Below are positions 16,868-26,337 of a DNA stretch of 64,000 nucleotides, piece after piece (positions within the stretch are counted from its first letter, which is position 1; each line of letters starts with the position of its first letter). The notes below the pieces were generated by a model, which made no database searches, had not been told where the DNA came from, and saw only the letters and a program-made list of their open reading frames with translations. The stretch comes from Aeriscardovia sp. (GTDB lineage: Bacteria > Actinomycetota > Actinomycetes > Actinomycetales > Bifidobacteriaceae): positions 110,011 to 174,010 of the forward strand of contig JAFPUC010000007.1 in the NCBI GenBank assembly GCA_017413255.1. Reading direction: 5' to 3'. A program made the position numbers and the translations under genes.

Positions 16868-16974
16868 TAACTATCCTTATCTGTAGGCTTTATACGGATC
16901 ACTCAATATGTACCATTAAAAAATGTAAATCGAGATGTAATACACTCTATACATATCTGACTACAGGGGTAGAA

Positions 16975-17745
16975 ATGAACTTGGAAAAGCGGGATCCAGA
17001 GCTTGAAGACATAAGGCTGCAAAAATATCTCGCCCTTTGCTCCTTGGGCTCCAGGAGGGACTGCGAAAAACTGATAGAAGAGGGCCGCGTGGAAGTGGAC
17101 GGCGCCCTTGCATCAGATCTTGGCATTCGGATAAACGCATATGAGCAAAAAGTAAAGGTGGACGGCTCCCGGGTAAGGCCGGAACTTGAAAAGGTGGTGC
17201 TTGCCCTAAACAAGCCGAAAAATGTTCTCTCAGCTATGGAAGACAAGTCTTCCAGGCTGACCCTTTCCGATATTTTGACCTATAAATCAAAGGCCAGATT
17301 ATTTCATGTGGGAAGGCTAGATTACGATTCGGAAGGCCTGATTTTAATGACCAATGACGGAGCTTTGGCAAACAGGCTTTCGCACCCCAGGTACGGCGTG
17401 GAAAAGAATTATATGGTTTCTTTAAACCGCCCCCTGCCTCAAAATGTGGCATCTATGCTGGTTTCAAGGGGAGTGCTTTTGGAAGACGGATGGCAAAAGT
17501 TCGACAAAATCCGAATCTTAAGGCAGGGGAGCCATAAATGCGAAGTTATGGTCTCCCTGCATTCCGGCAAAAACCGCATTGTCAGGAGGGTTTTTGCCGC
17601 CCTGGGCTTTAGGGTGGAAAAACTGGTAAGGACTAGAATGGGGCCGGTGAGCTTGGGGGGGTTAAAGCCCGGAGAGTACAGAAAGCTGGACAAAAAAGAA
17701 ATTGAAGAATTAGAAAAGGAAGTGGGATTTGATAATCGCAATTGA
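16975..17745 (+). CDS. rluB: 23S rRNA pseudouridine synthase, RsuA/RluB family
   Basis: Isomerises a uridine in rRNA, probably U2605-type in 23S rRNA. 256 residues from ATG 16975, chosen because an S4 RNA-binding domain begins right after it (IRLQKYLALCSLGSRRDCEK) and AGGGG precedes it. An upstream extension to 16813 would add implausible hydrophobic sequence. The catalytic Asp116 sits in GRLDYDSEGL, and LNKPKN is also typical. It overlaps the cmk-der start by 17 bases. RluB is the likely member, as in other actinobacteria where it precedes cmk and der. Confidence 0.9.
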   Translation: MNLEKRDPELEDIRLQKYLALCSLGSRRDCEKLIEEGRVEVDGALASDLGIRINAYEQKVKVDGSRVRPELEKVVLALNKPKNVLSAMEDKSSRLTLSDILTYKSKARLFHVGRLDYDSEGLILMTNDGALANRLSHPRYGVEKNYMVSLNRPLPQNVASMLVSRGVLLEDGWQKFDKIRILRQGSHKCEVMVSLHSGKNRIVRRVFAALGFRVEKLVRTRMGPVSLGGLKPGEYRKLDKKEIEELEKEVGFDNRN

Positions 17746-19708
17746 CGGACCGGCCGGAGTTGGAAAAAGCACAATTTCCCAGATGCTATCCGAAAAGTAC
17801 GCCCTGGCCTACCTGAATACCGGAAGCGTCTACAGGGCGGCCTGCCTTTACGGCATGGAAAAGGGGGCGGAAGGCAGGCAGGAAAAGATTGAAGCCGCCC
17901 TCTCCCTTTTCAACGGCAAGCTTTCCCTCTCCAAAGACGGCAAAGAGATATTTATAGACGGCAGGGATGTCTCCTCCCAGATCCGACAAAAGGAAGTCAG
18001 CGAAAAAATTTCCGAATTTTCCTCTATAAAGGAAATCCGAGATCTTCTCAATCACTTTTTCCGCCGCCAAATTGCAGAAGCCCAAAAAGAGCATACGGGC
18101 ATGGTGCTGGAAGGCCGGGACACCACCACCGTGATCGCCCCCAAAGCCGATCTGCGCCTCCTTCTTACAGCTTCAAAGGCCGTCAGGAAAGAAAGGCGCA
18201 GAAATGAAGGAATCGAAGACGACGTCGCCTCCAGGGACGCATCCGATCTTTTGACTTCCGACTTTCTTTCCCCCGCCCCCGGGGTCATAGAGATAGATAC
18301 CACGCATATGGATGTAAACCAGGTCTTTTCCCTCATTTGCTCCATGATTGAAAGAGAGAACCTGGTAGAAGAGCCCGAGGAAGAAAAAAAGGAAGACGCC
18401 AAAGAGCGGGAAGAGGCTTTAAATATTGCAATCGTGGGCAGGCCCAACGTGGGAAAGAGCACGCTTGCAAACAGGATTGCAGGAAGCCGACGCTCGATAA
18501 TTTCCGATCTTCCAAACGCCACAAGGGACAGGGTTGTGCAAAAAACAGAATGGCGCGGGAAAAAGATAGACGTTGTCGACACCGCCGGATGGAACAGCGG
18601 GCCCGGTGAAATAGCCGAAAAAACCCTCGAGCAAACGAGGAGGGCCATCCAGGAGGCAGATGCCGTCATATTCGTCATAGACGTAAATTCCCCGCTTACC
18701 ACGCTGGACCGCCAGATAGCCTCAATGCTTAGAAGAAGCGGGACCCCTGCAGTGCTGGCCGTAAACAAGGCAGACAGCTCGGCTTTGGAAGCCGGAGCCG
18801 TGGAGGGGTGGAAGCTGGGCCTGGGAGAACCCGTCCCGATTTCATCTCTCCATGGAAGGGGGATAGGGGACCTTCTCGACCTTGCCCTCGAAAAGGCCAA
18901 AGGAGGGAAAAGGCGCGAAAAAGACGAGGGGCTTTCCAAAGTTGCAATCATAGGAAAGCCCAACGTGGGAAAGAGCACGCTTTTAAACAGGCTGCTTGGA
19001 GAAAACCGGTCGGTGGTTAGCGGAGAGGCCGGAACCACCAGAGACAGCGTAGATGAAGTGGCAAATGTCGGAAACTCCCGCTGGCTCCTCATCGACACGG
19101 CGGGAATTTCCAGAAGGCCCAATATGGCGGAGGGAATAGACTACTACTCTTTCATACGCAGCCAAAACGCAATAGACAGGTCGGATGCGTGCCTGGCGGT
19201 GTTAGATTCCACCCATCCCCTCTCAAAGCAGGATCTTAAAGTTATAAACCGGGTTCAGGAGGCGGGCAAAGGCCTTGTAATCTTGCTAAACAAATGGGAT
19301 GAGGCCGACAAGGAAGAAAAGGAGCTGGCAAAAGCCGAAGAGGAGGACCTTCCTTACTGGGCGCAGAAGATAAACATATCCGCACTCACAGGCTGGCATA
19401 CTTCAAAAATCGCCCCGGCAGTGGAGGAAGCCCTGTCTTCCATGCAAAAGAGGATTTCCACCCACCAGTTAAACCAGTTCATATCCTCTTTCCAAATTTC
19501 CCATCCCCATCCTTTGAGATCCGGAAAGCAGCCCCGGATTCTTTTCGCAGTACAGGCTTCTTCCGTTCCTCCCCAGTTTGTCCTTTTTGTAAGCTTCCCC
19601 ATGGATGCCTCCTACCTTCGCCATTTGGAAAAGCAGCTGCGAAGCCAGTTTGGATTTGAGGGCTCCCCTATTTGCTTTAAACAGAAAATTAGGGAGAAAA
19701 AGGCGTAG
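17729..19708 (+). CDS. cmk-der: Bifunctional cytidylate kinase / ribosome-assembly GTPase Der
   Basis: A fusion of 659 residues. Residues 1-215 are cytidylate kinase (P-loop GPAGVGKST at 7-15), phosphorylating CMP. An acidic linker (about 216-232) leads to Der, the double GTPase needed for 50S assembly. The first G domain has GRPNVGKST (about 237-245) and NKAD; the second has GKPNVGKST (about 409-417) and NKWD; a KH-like domain ends the protein. TTG 17729 is the start because it begins the Cmk fold exactly. The fusion is known from bifidobacteria. Twenty-five bases encoding the two Der P-loops are identical. Confidence 0.94.
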   Translation: MIIAIDGPAGVGKSTISQMLSEKYALAYLNTGSVYRAACLYGMEKGAEGRQEKIEAALSLFNGKLSLSKDGKEIFIDGRDVSSQIRQKEVSEKISEFSSIKEIRDLLNHFFRRQIAEAQKEHTGMVLEGRDTTTVIAPKADLRLLLTASKAVRKERRRNEGIEDDVASRDASDLLTSDFLSPAPGVIEIDTTHMDVNQVFSLICSMIERENLVEEPEEEKKEDAKEREEALNIAIVGRPNVGKSTLANRIAGSRRSIISDLPNATRDRVVQKTEWRGKKIDVVDTAGWNSGPGEIAEKTLEQTRRAIQEADAVIFVIDVNSPLTTLDRQIASMLRRSGTPAVLAVNKADSSALEAGAVEGWKLGLGEPVPISSLHGRGIGDLLDLALEKAKGGKRREKDEGLSKVAIIGKPNVGKSTLLNRLLGENRSVVSGEAGTTRDSVDEVANVGNSRWLLIDTAGISRRPNMAEGIDYYSFIRSQNAIDRSDACLAVLDSTHPLSKQDLKVINRVQEAGKGLVILLNKWDEADKEEKELAKAEEEDLPYWAQKINISALTGWHTSKIAPAVEEALSSMQKRISTHQLNQFISSFQISHPHPLRSGKQPRILFAVQASSVPPQFVLFVSFPMDASYLRHLEKQLRSQFGFEGSPICFKQKIREKKA

Positions 19709-19778
19709 CGGCCTAGAAAGAGGGCGGAAAATGCCTGTATTCTAGAAATATCCCATTGCCGGTCAGAAAAGAGATTTT

Positions 19779-21179
19779 ATGACTCTACAAGAATGCGTTA
19801 GAAAAATGCGGGCCCAGGGCGAAAAGGAAAGCGAAATTGAAGCTTTTACACACCTCTTCCAGGCTTTTAACTCCGTAAAGGACGACAACTGGATTAGGGA
19901 AAAAGACATAGAGCCGCTGGAAAAAGTCCCAAGCATCCGGGAAATAGTCGTAAATAAGGCAGATCCCGCAGATTTGGCCAGCACGGCCTTTATAAAGCTA
20001 AACGGGGGACTTGGAACCTCCATGGGCCTGAGGGCTCCGAAGTCCAGCCTGCCGGTAGTGGAAAAAAACGGAGAGATTCTAAGCTTTCTTGACGTAATAG
20101 TGCGTCAAATCCAGACCTCCCGCCAGAGGCTGGGGATAGCGTTTCCCCTTATCTTCATGGATTCTGTTCACACTTCCTCCCCCACCTTAAAGGAAGTAGA
20201 GAAGCTGGGCTTTTCAAACCCCAAGGGCGTGCCCGTTGAAATTATGCAAAACAGGGAGCCGAAGATCCTCGCGGACGGCTCGCCCGCTTCCTGGCCGAAA
20301 GACCCTTCCCTCGAGTGGTGCCCAATGGGGCATGGAGACATTTTCAACGTCCTCTACACTTCGGGCCTTTTGGATTTGCTCTTGGACAAGGGCATAAAGT
20401 ACCTCTTTATTTCCAACTGCGACAATTTGGGCGCCAGGCCCTCTACCAAGATCGCCAGCTATTTCGCTTCCCTTCCGGCTTCGTTCATGATGGAAGTGGC
20501 AAGGCGCACCCCTTCGGATGTAAAAGGGGGCCAGATTGTAAGGGACAAATTCTCAGGCCGGCTGGTGCTCAGGGAAATGAGCCAGGTAAGCCCGGAGGAC
20601 ATGAAGTTTGCCACTGACATTTCCAGGCACATGTATTTCAACACCAACAACCTTTGGATTAAGGTTAAAGACCTTAAAGAGAGGCTTGAAGAAGAGAATG
20701 GCAATTTCGACTTCCCGCTCATAGTGAACAAGAAAACGGTAGATCCTTCCGACCCTTCTTCCACGCATGTGGTGCAGCTGGAAACTGCGATGGGCTCCAT
20801 CATAAGCCAATTTGGCGCTTCGGCCTGCCTTGAAGTGGACAGGCCCCGCTTTTTGCCTGTCAAAACGACAGAAGACCTCTTTGTCATGAGGTCAAACCGC
20901 TTCCACCTGACCAACCTCTATGAAATGGAAGACGGGGACTACCATCTTCCCCGCGTCATTTTGGACAAGAGGTACTACAAAAACATTTCCGACTTTGACG
21001 AAAGGATCCCCTTTGTCCCCTCCCTGGCCGCGGCTGCGAGCGTGAAAATAGAGGGCGACTGGAGCTTTGGAAAAAAGGTATCCTTCTTTGGAAACGTGCT
21101 TTTGGAAGACAACGGGAAAAAGAATGTTGTTCCTGACGGCTCTTTTGTAGGCGACAGGGGCGTAGAGTCCGCTCATTAA
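19779..21179 (+). CDS. UTP-glucose-1-phosphate uridylyltransferase, UGP2-like (UDPGP family)
   Basis: Makes UDP-glucose from UTP and glucose 1-phosphate. 466 residues from ATG 19779. It belongs to the eukaryote-type UDPGP family, not bacterial GalU: the nucleotide-binding motif KLNGGLGTSMGL lies at 73-84 and is followed by the PKSSLPV segment, with the later EWCPMGHGDIF and ISNCDNLGA elements. This enzyme type is characteristic of bifidobacteria, where UDP-glucose feeds galactose and host-glycan use. It stands alone between cmk-der and the WYL regulator. Confidence 0.92.
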   Translation: MTLQECVRKMRAQGEKESEIEAFTHLFQAFNSVKDDNWIREKDIEPLEKVPSIREIVVNKADPADLASTAFIKLNGGLGTSMGLRAPKSSLPVVEKNGEILSFLDVIVRQIQTSRQRLGIAFPLIFMDSVHTSSPTLKEVEKLGFSNPKGVPVEIMQNREPKILADGSPASWPKDPSLEWCPMGHGDIFNVLYTSGLLDLLLDKGIKYLFISNCDNLGARPSTKIASYFASLPASFMMEVARRTPSDVKGGQIVRDKFSGRLVLREMSQVSPEDMKFATDISRHMYFNTNNLWIKVKDLKERLEEENGNFDFPLIVNKKTVDPSDPSSTHVVQLETAMGSIISQFGASACLEVDRPRFLPVKTTEDLFVMRSNRFHLTNLYEMEDGDYHLPRVILDKRYYKNISDFDERIPFVPSLAAAASVKIEGDWSFGKKVSFFGNVLLEDNGKKNVVPDGSFVGDRGVESAH

Positions 21180-21242
21180 TCCCCCCGAAAAAAAGCTTAA
21201 AATTGAAGGTAGTTGCTTTTTTCAGCGGAGGATTTAAGAGCG

Positions 21243-22973
21243 ATGGCACAGAGGAGCTCTAACGGCAGGCGCCGCTTTTCAGACAAAGGGGGAAAGCACG
21301 AATTAGACGTTTTAGCCGTCCTCTCATCAGCCTTTCCTCAGTGGCTTACCAGCCGCCAGATCGCCCAAAGGGTAAAAGCCTATGCCGATTCCTACGGGGA
21401 GCTTGCAGACCAAGCGGCAAAGGCCGCTTTTGCAAAGCAGTTTCAAAGGGACAGAGCAAAGCTATCGGCCATGGGAATAGTGATAGAGTCCAGACAACCC
21501 GAGTACTCCCCGAAAACCGATAACCAGGATTTTGCCTCATATCGATTAAAGCTTGGAAATGAGCCAAAAATACGGATTCACTTTGAAAAGGAAGACATTC
21601 CGGTCCTGGCAGTAGCAAATTATTTTGTTCAGTCCCTGGCCCAGGCGGAAGATTTCCCTGCAGACATCTCGAGGGAACCTGCCCTGGGCCTGGACTCCAT
21701 AGCTCCCGGGCTGGGAATTCAAAAAATACCAGAAGATCTCATAGAAGCTCTGAATTCTAGAAAATACACGGCTGCGGTGGAACTCAATGGGAAAAAGATA
21801 AATGTGGTTTACGCAGATTCTGACGACCTGGCAACTTTCATGCTAGAGCACCCTTCTTCTCGCATTCTAACCCCCTTTGTGGCAAAAGAAGCCTATATAA
21901 AGCGCCTTGAAACTGCGGCAGGCCTGGGGGTCGCCAGCACAGATGAAGGGGAAGAGAGCAGGCCCATTGAAAAAAAAAGGCGTAAAGGGGAACAAGCACA
22001 CTTTGTGCTTCAAACCGAGTCTGAAGTGGACAGGCGTCTAAAGCTCCTTCTTTTTCTTTCGGCACACATGGGCACCGATTACTCCTTAAAGGATCTTGCC
22101 CTTCAATTTATAGGTTTTTCCGACAGGCAGGGGCAAGGGGAAGCAATAGAACTGATAAAGCATGATATAGGCATTTTAAGCACTGTCTCAGATGATGGGG
22201 AGATCGCGGGATCGCAGTTTTTTGACGTTGATTGGGATCTACTGGAAAAAAAAGGAATAGTTAGAACAACAAATTCTTTGGGTCTGGAAAGGCTTGCCGG
22301 CATCCCTCCACAATACGTGGGCCTTTTGGCGGCTGCCGTGCAGTATCTTTCCCGCTCTTCTTTTCTATCCCAAGCCGATAAGACTTCGGCCCGAAGGCTA
22401 GGAAACTACCTGCGCCAGTATGCTTCCCCTGGCACCGTGCCGTGGCTAAGCCTTACAGGGTGCGAAGTAGAACCCATATTCCTCTCCGTAATTCGCGAGA
22501 TAGTTCAGGAGGGGGAGGACATGGAGGTGGACTACGTCGATATAGCTGGGGAAAAGTGTAGGAAGAGGGTCTCGGTCGAAAAAATTGTGGTAGACGAGGG
22601 AATTTACTGGCTGGTGGGAAGAGACGAAAAAGGAGAGCCGCAAAGTCTTAGGATCTCGGGCATTACTAGGGTCCACCCTCTGCCCCGGGAGGGCAGAAAG
22701 GAAGGGGCTGAACCCGTTCCATTCAGAGCGGATGGAAAGAAGACTCCCGTCAGCTTTGTGTGCGATGCCGAACTTCTTACACAGATTTCCGATTTTCCGG
22801 GAGCTAGGGTGGAAGAAGTCGGCTCTGAAAAGGTCAAAGTCCACATGACAGTGAGCCATGACAGCTGGTTTGTGGCATTTTGCATTTCTCATTCCAAACA
22901 CATCAGCTCTGTAGGGCCAAAAACTATGAGAGATCTTGTAGTGGCCAGGGCTGAAAGAGAGCTAAGTGTAGTC
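21243..22973 (+). CDS. pafBC: Fused PafB-PafC type WYL-domain transcriptional regulator
   Basis: About 577 residues containing two copies of the HTH-plus-WYL layout. The first HTH is near residues 25-75 (WLTSRQIAQRV). A linker with EKKRRKGEQ follows near 243, then a second HTH (YSLKDLALQF) and the WYL domain (ISGITRV region) with a C-terminal WCX part. PafBC activates the mycobacterial DNA-damage response; that role is inferred here. The start is ATG 21243 with GGAGG at 21227-21231; TTG 21213 has no ribosome binding site. A run of nine A (21970-21978) lies in the linker. The TAG stop occupies 22974-22976. Confidence 0.82.
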
Positions 22974-22976
22974 TAG

Positions 22977-24464
22977 TAGCTATTGCCTTGCTCGCTACAA
23001 TTTGTGTCCTTGCCGGGGGTATGCGACAGCGATAGTGGCAGCTCAAGGGCGCGCCGGTACTCGTAAAAATGCGCGCAACAATATTTCTCGCAAAACTGAG
23101 TTTGCCTCTCAACCTACATCGAATGATTCTTCGTACCCCTATGCATGTATGCCTGGGGTGGTATCAATCTCCCCGGCTCCCAATGTTACGGGAGTAAACA
23201 CCACAGCTTCTATTGGGGCCTACGGCCCCAACGCTCTTCATTCGCTTTTTCAGCTCCTAAAGGCCTCACTATTTTCCCCTTCCTCTTCAACACTCAACAC
23301 TCTTTCTACCCCGCCAATTCTTCAGGTCAGGGCTTTAATGCCCAGCAAGTTGAAGAAGCAATCAAAAGTGGGAACTACGCGAGCTCCAATCAGTGTCAGC
23401 GCCCCAAGGTACCTACAAGCAGCCCATTCCGCTCCTGGGAGGGGTGGAGCCTGAAACTGGAAAAGTAGTAGATGTGACTAATGCATACCCAGATGGCATG
23501 CAGCTCCCCAATTCTCTCTTAAACACCAAGGGAATTTCTATAGAGCAGTATTTTCAAAAAGAATGTAACTCTGATGCTACTTTCACAGAAGGGGCTTACA
23601 AAGGAAAGACAATGGCGCAGGTCTTGGGAGTTCCTAAAGCAGATCTGAGCCCCGAAGCCTGTGATGCCGTGTTCCATAAAATATAGATTTGACAGTAAGT
23701 TTTGGCGGAAAATCTTACTCCTTTACCAATCCAGACAGGTGGAAGAACTAATAAATTCCCTTGAAATCAATATCCCTTCCACTAACTTTACTGGGTATAA
23801 CGGCCCGGGAATTGAGGGTCCCATGCAAATCACGCTTCCCTCTCTGGAATGGCCGTCTACTTTTTAGGACTTTACTTTGGAGATACCCAAGAGGGCGCCA
23901 CTTTCTCTCCCACTATAAACCTCTGGCCGAGCACGCAAAATGGGAGTCTCTACTCCGCATCTGGAGCTAGCATTCAAGTCAGCTCAACTGTCGAAGGTAA
24001 GGCAGAAACCTCACACTTACACCTATCAGCTCTTTGGAAATTCCTATAGCAACTTTTACAGCTCTTCTATGCCTGCCTCGGATCTGACTTCAAGCGGCCT
24101 CATTTCCTCTTCCGCCCCTGCAGGTTCCCTGGGCCTTTATTTCAATGCCGTCTCTCAAACTGGCCAGCCTTTAACCCAGGTGCAAATTGCTCTGCAGTTC
24201 GAGGGGGCTACGGGAAACGGTCTTAGTGGTTATGGGGGCGACTACATATGGCCTGCCTACTGGAACCCCAGCAACGTAAATGACGACAATGTGGGGTATA
24301 ACTACCCCTGTAATGGGCCAGACTCTTTAGACCTAAGTTCCAACCCCTACAAGTACTATGGCTGAAGCGTGAGCGGAAATACCGTCGTCTCAGGAAGCCT
24401 TCTGATAGAGTCTAACTATTCTCCCGTCATGCTATTGAAAATGGCTTGTAAATACTTAACCTAA
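22977..24464 (+). pseudogene. 5' part of a decayed secreted surface protein gene
   Basis: No single frame is open here, but protein-like stretches continue from frame to frame. A signal-peptide-like hydrophobic core (AIALLATICVLAGG) is read from 22979 and stops at 23033-23035. Later frames give Ser/Thr/Asn-rich, low-Cys segments such as GVVSISPAPNVTGVNTTAS (from 23152), VEPETGKVVDVTNAYPDGM (from 23441) and a long last piece at 23940-24362. That piece ends at an in-frame TGA (24363-24365), after which the same frame goes on to 24462. Composition is that of a secreted adhesin or pilin. The cell-wall anchor is missing and is found at 28786-29223, beyond the mod-res pair. Confidence 0.75.
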
Positions 24465-24468
24465 AAGT

Positions 24469-26337
24469 ATGGTGCAAAATATGAACGACACGGTAGGGCA
24501 AGCCATAGTAGACAAACCTCTTGAAGAAATCAAAAAGGCCAGGCTTAAAGAGCTTGAAGAGTACAAAGAAAACAAAGTTCTCGAGCCGGCAAACGTTGAT
24601 TTCCTTTCCAAGCTCGTAAGACAGGCAGAGAACGTGGAAGAAGTTGAAAAACTCTTCACTCTTTCCATTCTATGGAGGAGAACCGGCCTGGTCTTTCAGC
24701 CTACTTTAGAGAAGGTCCGGGGGGGGGTAATTAGCTACTTTTCCAAGGATAAAAGGTGGTCCTTTGCCCAAGATCCGTACGATCTCACCCACAAACTTAT
24801 CATCGGAGACAACTTTGAAGCCCTTTTAAACCTCCTTGTAGAGTACAGGGGCAAGATTGACTGCATTTACATAGACCCCCCCTACGGAAAAGATGCAATG
24901 GGGGGTTTTGCCGACACTAACTACGACAACGACATCTCCCGGGACAACCTCCTTTCCATGCTCAAGCCCCGCCTTGAACTGGCAAAAGAACTTTTAAGCC
25001 CGGAAGGCGTGATCTTTTGTTCTATAGACGACAGGAACGAAGCTTATTTAAAACTTCTCTTTGACGAAGTGTTTGGTGAAAGGAATTTTTACGGAGTCTT
25101 AATCCAAAGGAAAGGTAATACGCAAAATGACGCCAAGACTATTCAAAAAAATCACGAGTACATCTTGTGCTACGCCAAGAACTTTACAGGCGATCTGATC
25201 TTGTCTCAACCGAATATCAAAAAAGTCCCAGTTCTTGAAAATAAATTCATTTTGGGAAGAGACACTTCAGCTTCCAGTGCACACGATAAGCTCATCGAGC
25301 GCGCCAATCTCGGATATACCATTTACTATCTGAAAGACACTGAAAACGGGGCCACGGGCAATCATAATAAGCTCATCGAGCGCGCCAAGGAACTTGGGAA
25401 GCAGTATGGCTTTAACTATCTGGTTTCAGAAAATGGGAAAACTTTTGAAGAAGCTATAGCTGTTATGGATTATGACAAAGACGCCATCACTGAAGACGCT
25501 ACCGAAGAAGAAGTCTATAGGGATGAAAAAGAGCTGCTTGATTCCGGTTTTATCCCCATAAGGCCTCCTAAGAGAAAGGGAGGGAAACTAGGATGCTGGA
25601 CCTGGGGTTTTGACACGTTTAAAGACCTTTGGAATAAGGATGAGGTTTTAATTGAGGAAGGCAGAGACAGGTACAAGGTCATCAGAAAGATATTTGTAGA
25701 TCCGCAAGACATTGTAGAAGAAGGAGGGAAAAAGTATGTTTTTGTTACAAATACTCTCCCCCTTCAAAGCGTTGTTGATATCAACAATTCAAACGGCACC
25801 ACACTTTTGAGCAAGGATATTCTTCCTGGTTGCATTTTTTCCAATCCCAAAAACCCTGATCTTTTGAAGTTTCTGTTTAGTGCCCTTCCTAAAAAAGACG
25901 CCCTCGTCCTCGACTTCTTTGCAGGTTCTGGCACCACGGGTCAGGCCGTTTTGGAGCTAAACAAAAAAGACGGGGGACAGCGCCGCTTTATCCTTTGCAC
26001 AAACAACCTCGAAGAAGACGGAAAGATAGCCGAGAAGGTTACGGCCCCCCGCCTCAAGAGGGTGATGACGGGTTCTGACTACGACGGGACTTTAGACTTC
26101 CCCTGGGCAAAAAAGAACGAGCCCTTGGGGGGGAACCTCCTCGTTTTGGACTTAAAGGAAATCTCCGACAAAGCCTGCCCTCCTGACCCCACACCCTTTG
26201 AAGTCATAGACGAAACCCTCTACGGCAAAAAGAAGTTTAATACGGCAAGGGAAAAAATCAGCTGGGTCTGCGAGAACTTTGACGGGGCGGAAGAGAGGCT
26301 TAAGCCCTCCCTGGGGAAAGAAGGCCCTGAATGCTGA
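24469..26337 (+). CDS. mod: Type III restriction-modification system methyltransferase (Mod)
   Basis: Adenine-N6 methyltransferase and specificity subunit of a type III system, 622 residues. The beta-class motif order is seen: DPPY at 136-139 comes before the SAM motif DFFAGSGTTGQ near 481-491. The region between holds the target recognition domain, where the segment KLIERA occurs twice, encoded by 22 identical bases. A run of nine G at 24719-24727 (codons 84-86) precedes the catalytic motif. Loss of one G gives TAA at once, and gain of one gives TAG two codons later, as in phase-variable mod genes. No clear ribosome binding site precedes ATG 24469. It overlaps res by seven bases. Confidence 0.93.
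   Translation: MVQNMNDTVGQAIVDKPLEEIKKARLKELEEYKENKVLEPANVDFLSKLVRQAENVEEVEKLFTLSILWRRTGLVFQPTLEKVRGGVISYFSKDKRWSFAQDPYDLTHKLIIGDNFEALLNLLVEYRGKIDCIYIDPPYGKDAMGGFADTNYDNDISRDNLLSMLKPRLELAKELLSPEGVIFCSIDDRNEAYLKLLFDEVFGERNFYGVLIQRKGNTQNDAKTIQKNHEYILCYAKNFTGDLILSQPNIKKVPVLENKFILGRDTSASSAHDKLIERANLGYTIYYLKDTENGATGNHNKLIERAKELGKQYGFNYLVSENGKTFEEAIAVMDYDKDAITEDATEEEVYRDEKELLDSGFIPIRPPKRKGGKLGCWTWGFDTFKDLWNKDEVLIEEGRDRYKVIRKIFVDPQDIVEEGGKKYVFVTNTLPLQSVVDINNSNGTTLLSKDILPGCIFSNPKNPDLLKFLFSALPKKDALVLDFFAGSGTTGQAVLELNKKDGGQRRFILCTNNLEEDGKIAEKVTAPRLKRVMTGSDYDGTLDFPWAKKNEPLGGNLLVLDLKEISDKACPPDPTPFEVIDETLYGKKKFNTAREKISWVCENFDGAEERLKPSLGKEGPEC

Noticed and set aside
16813..16974. Extended N-terminus for the rluB product
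   Set aside because: The added residues are hydrophobic, run into the divergent aquaporin start and precede a complete S4 domain.
18052..19122. Open frame of 356 codons on the minus strand across cmk-der
   Set aside because: It is the antisense of an intact, motif-rich gene, is very Ser-rich and has no ribosome binding site or domain.
26107..26113. Seven-G run near the end of mod as a second phase switch
   Set aside because: Seven is matched by a run in rluB (17645-17651) and close to the many six-G runs; too short to claim.
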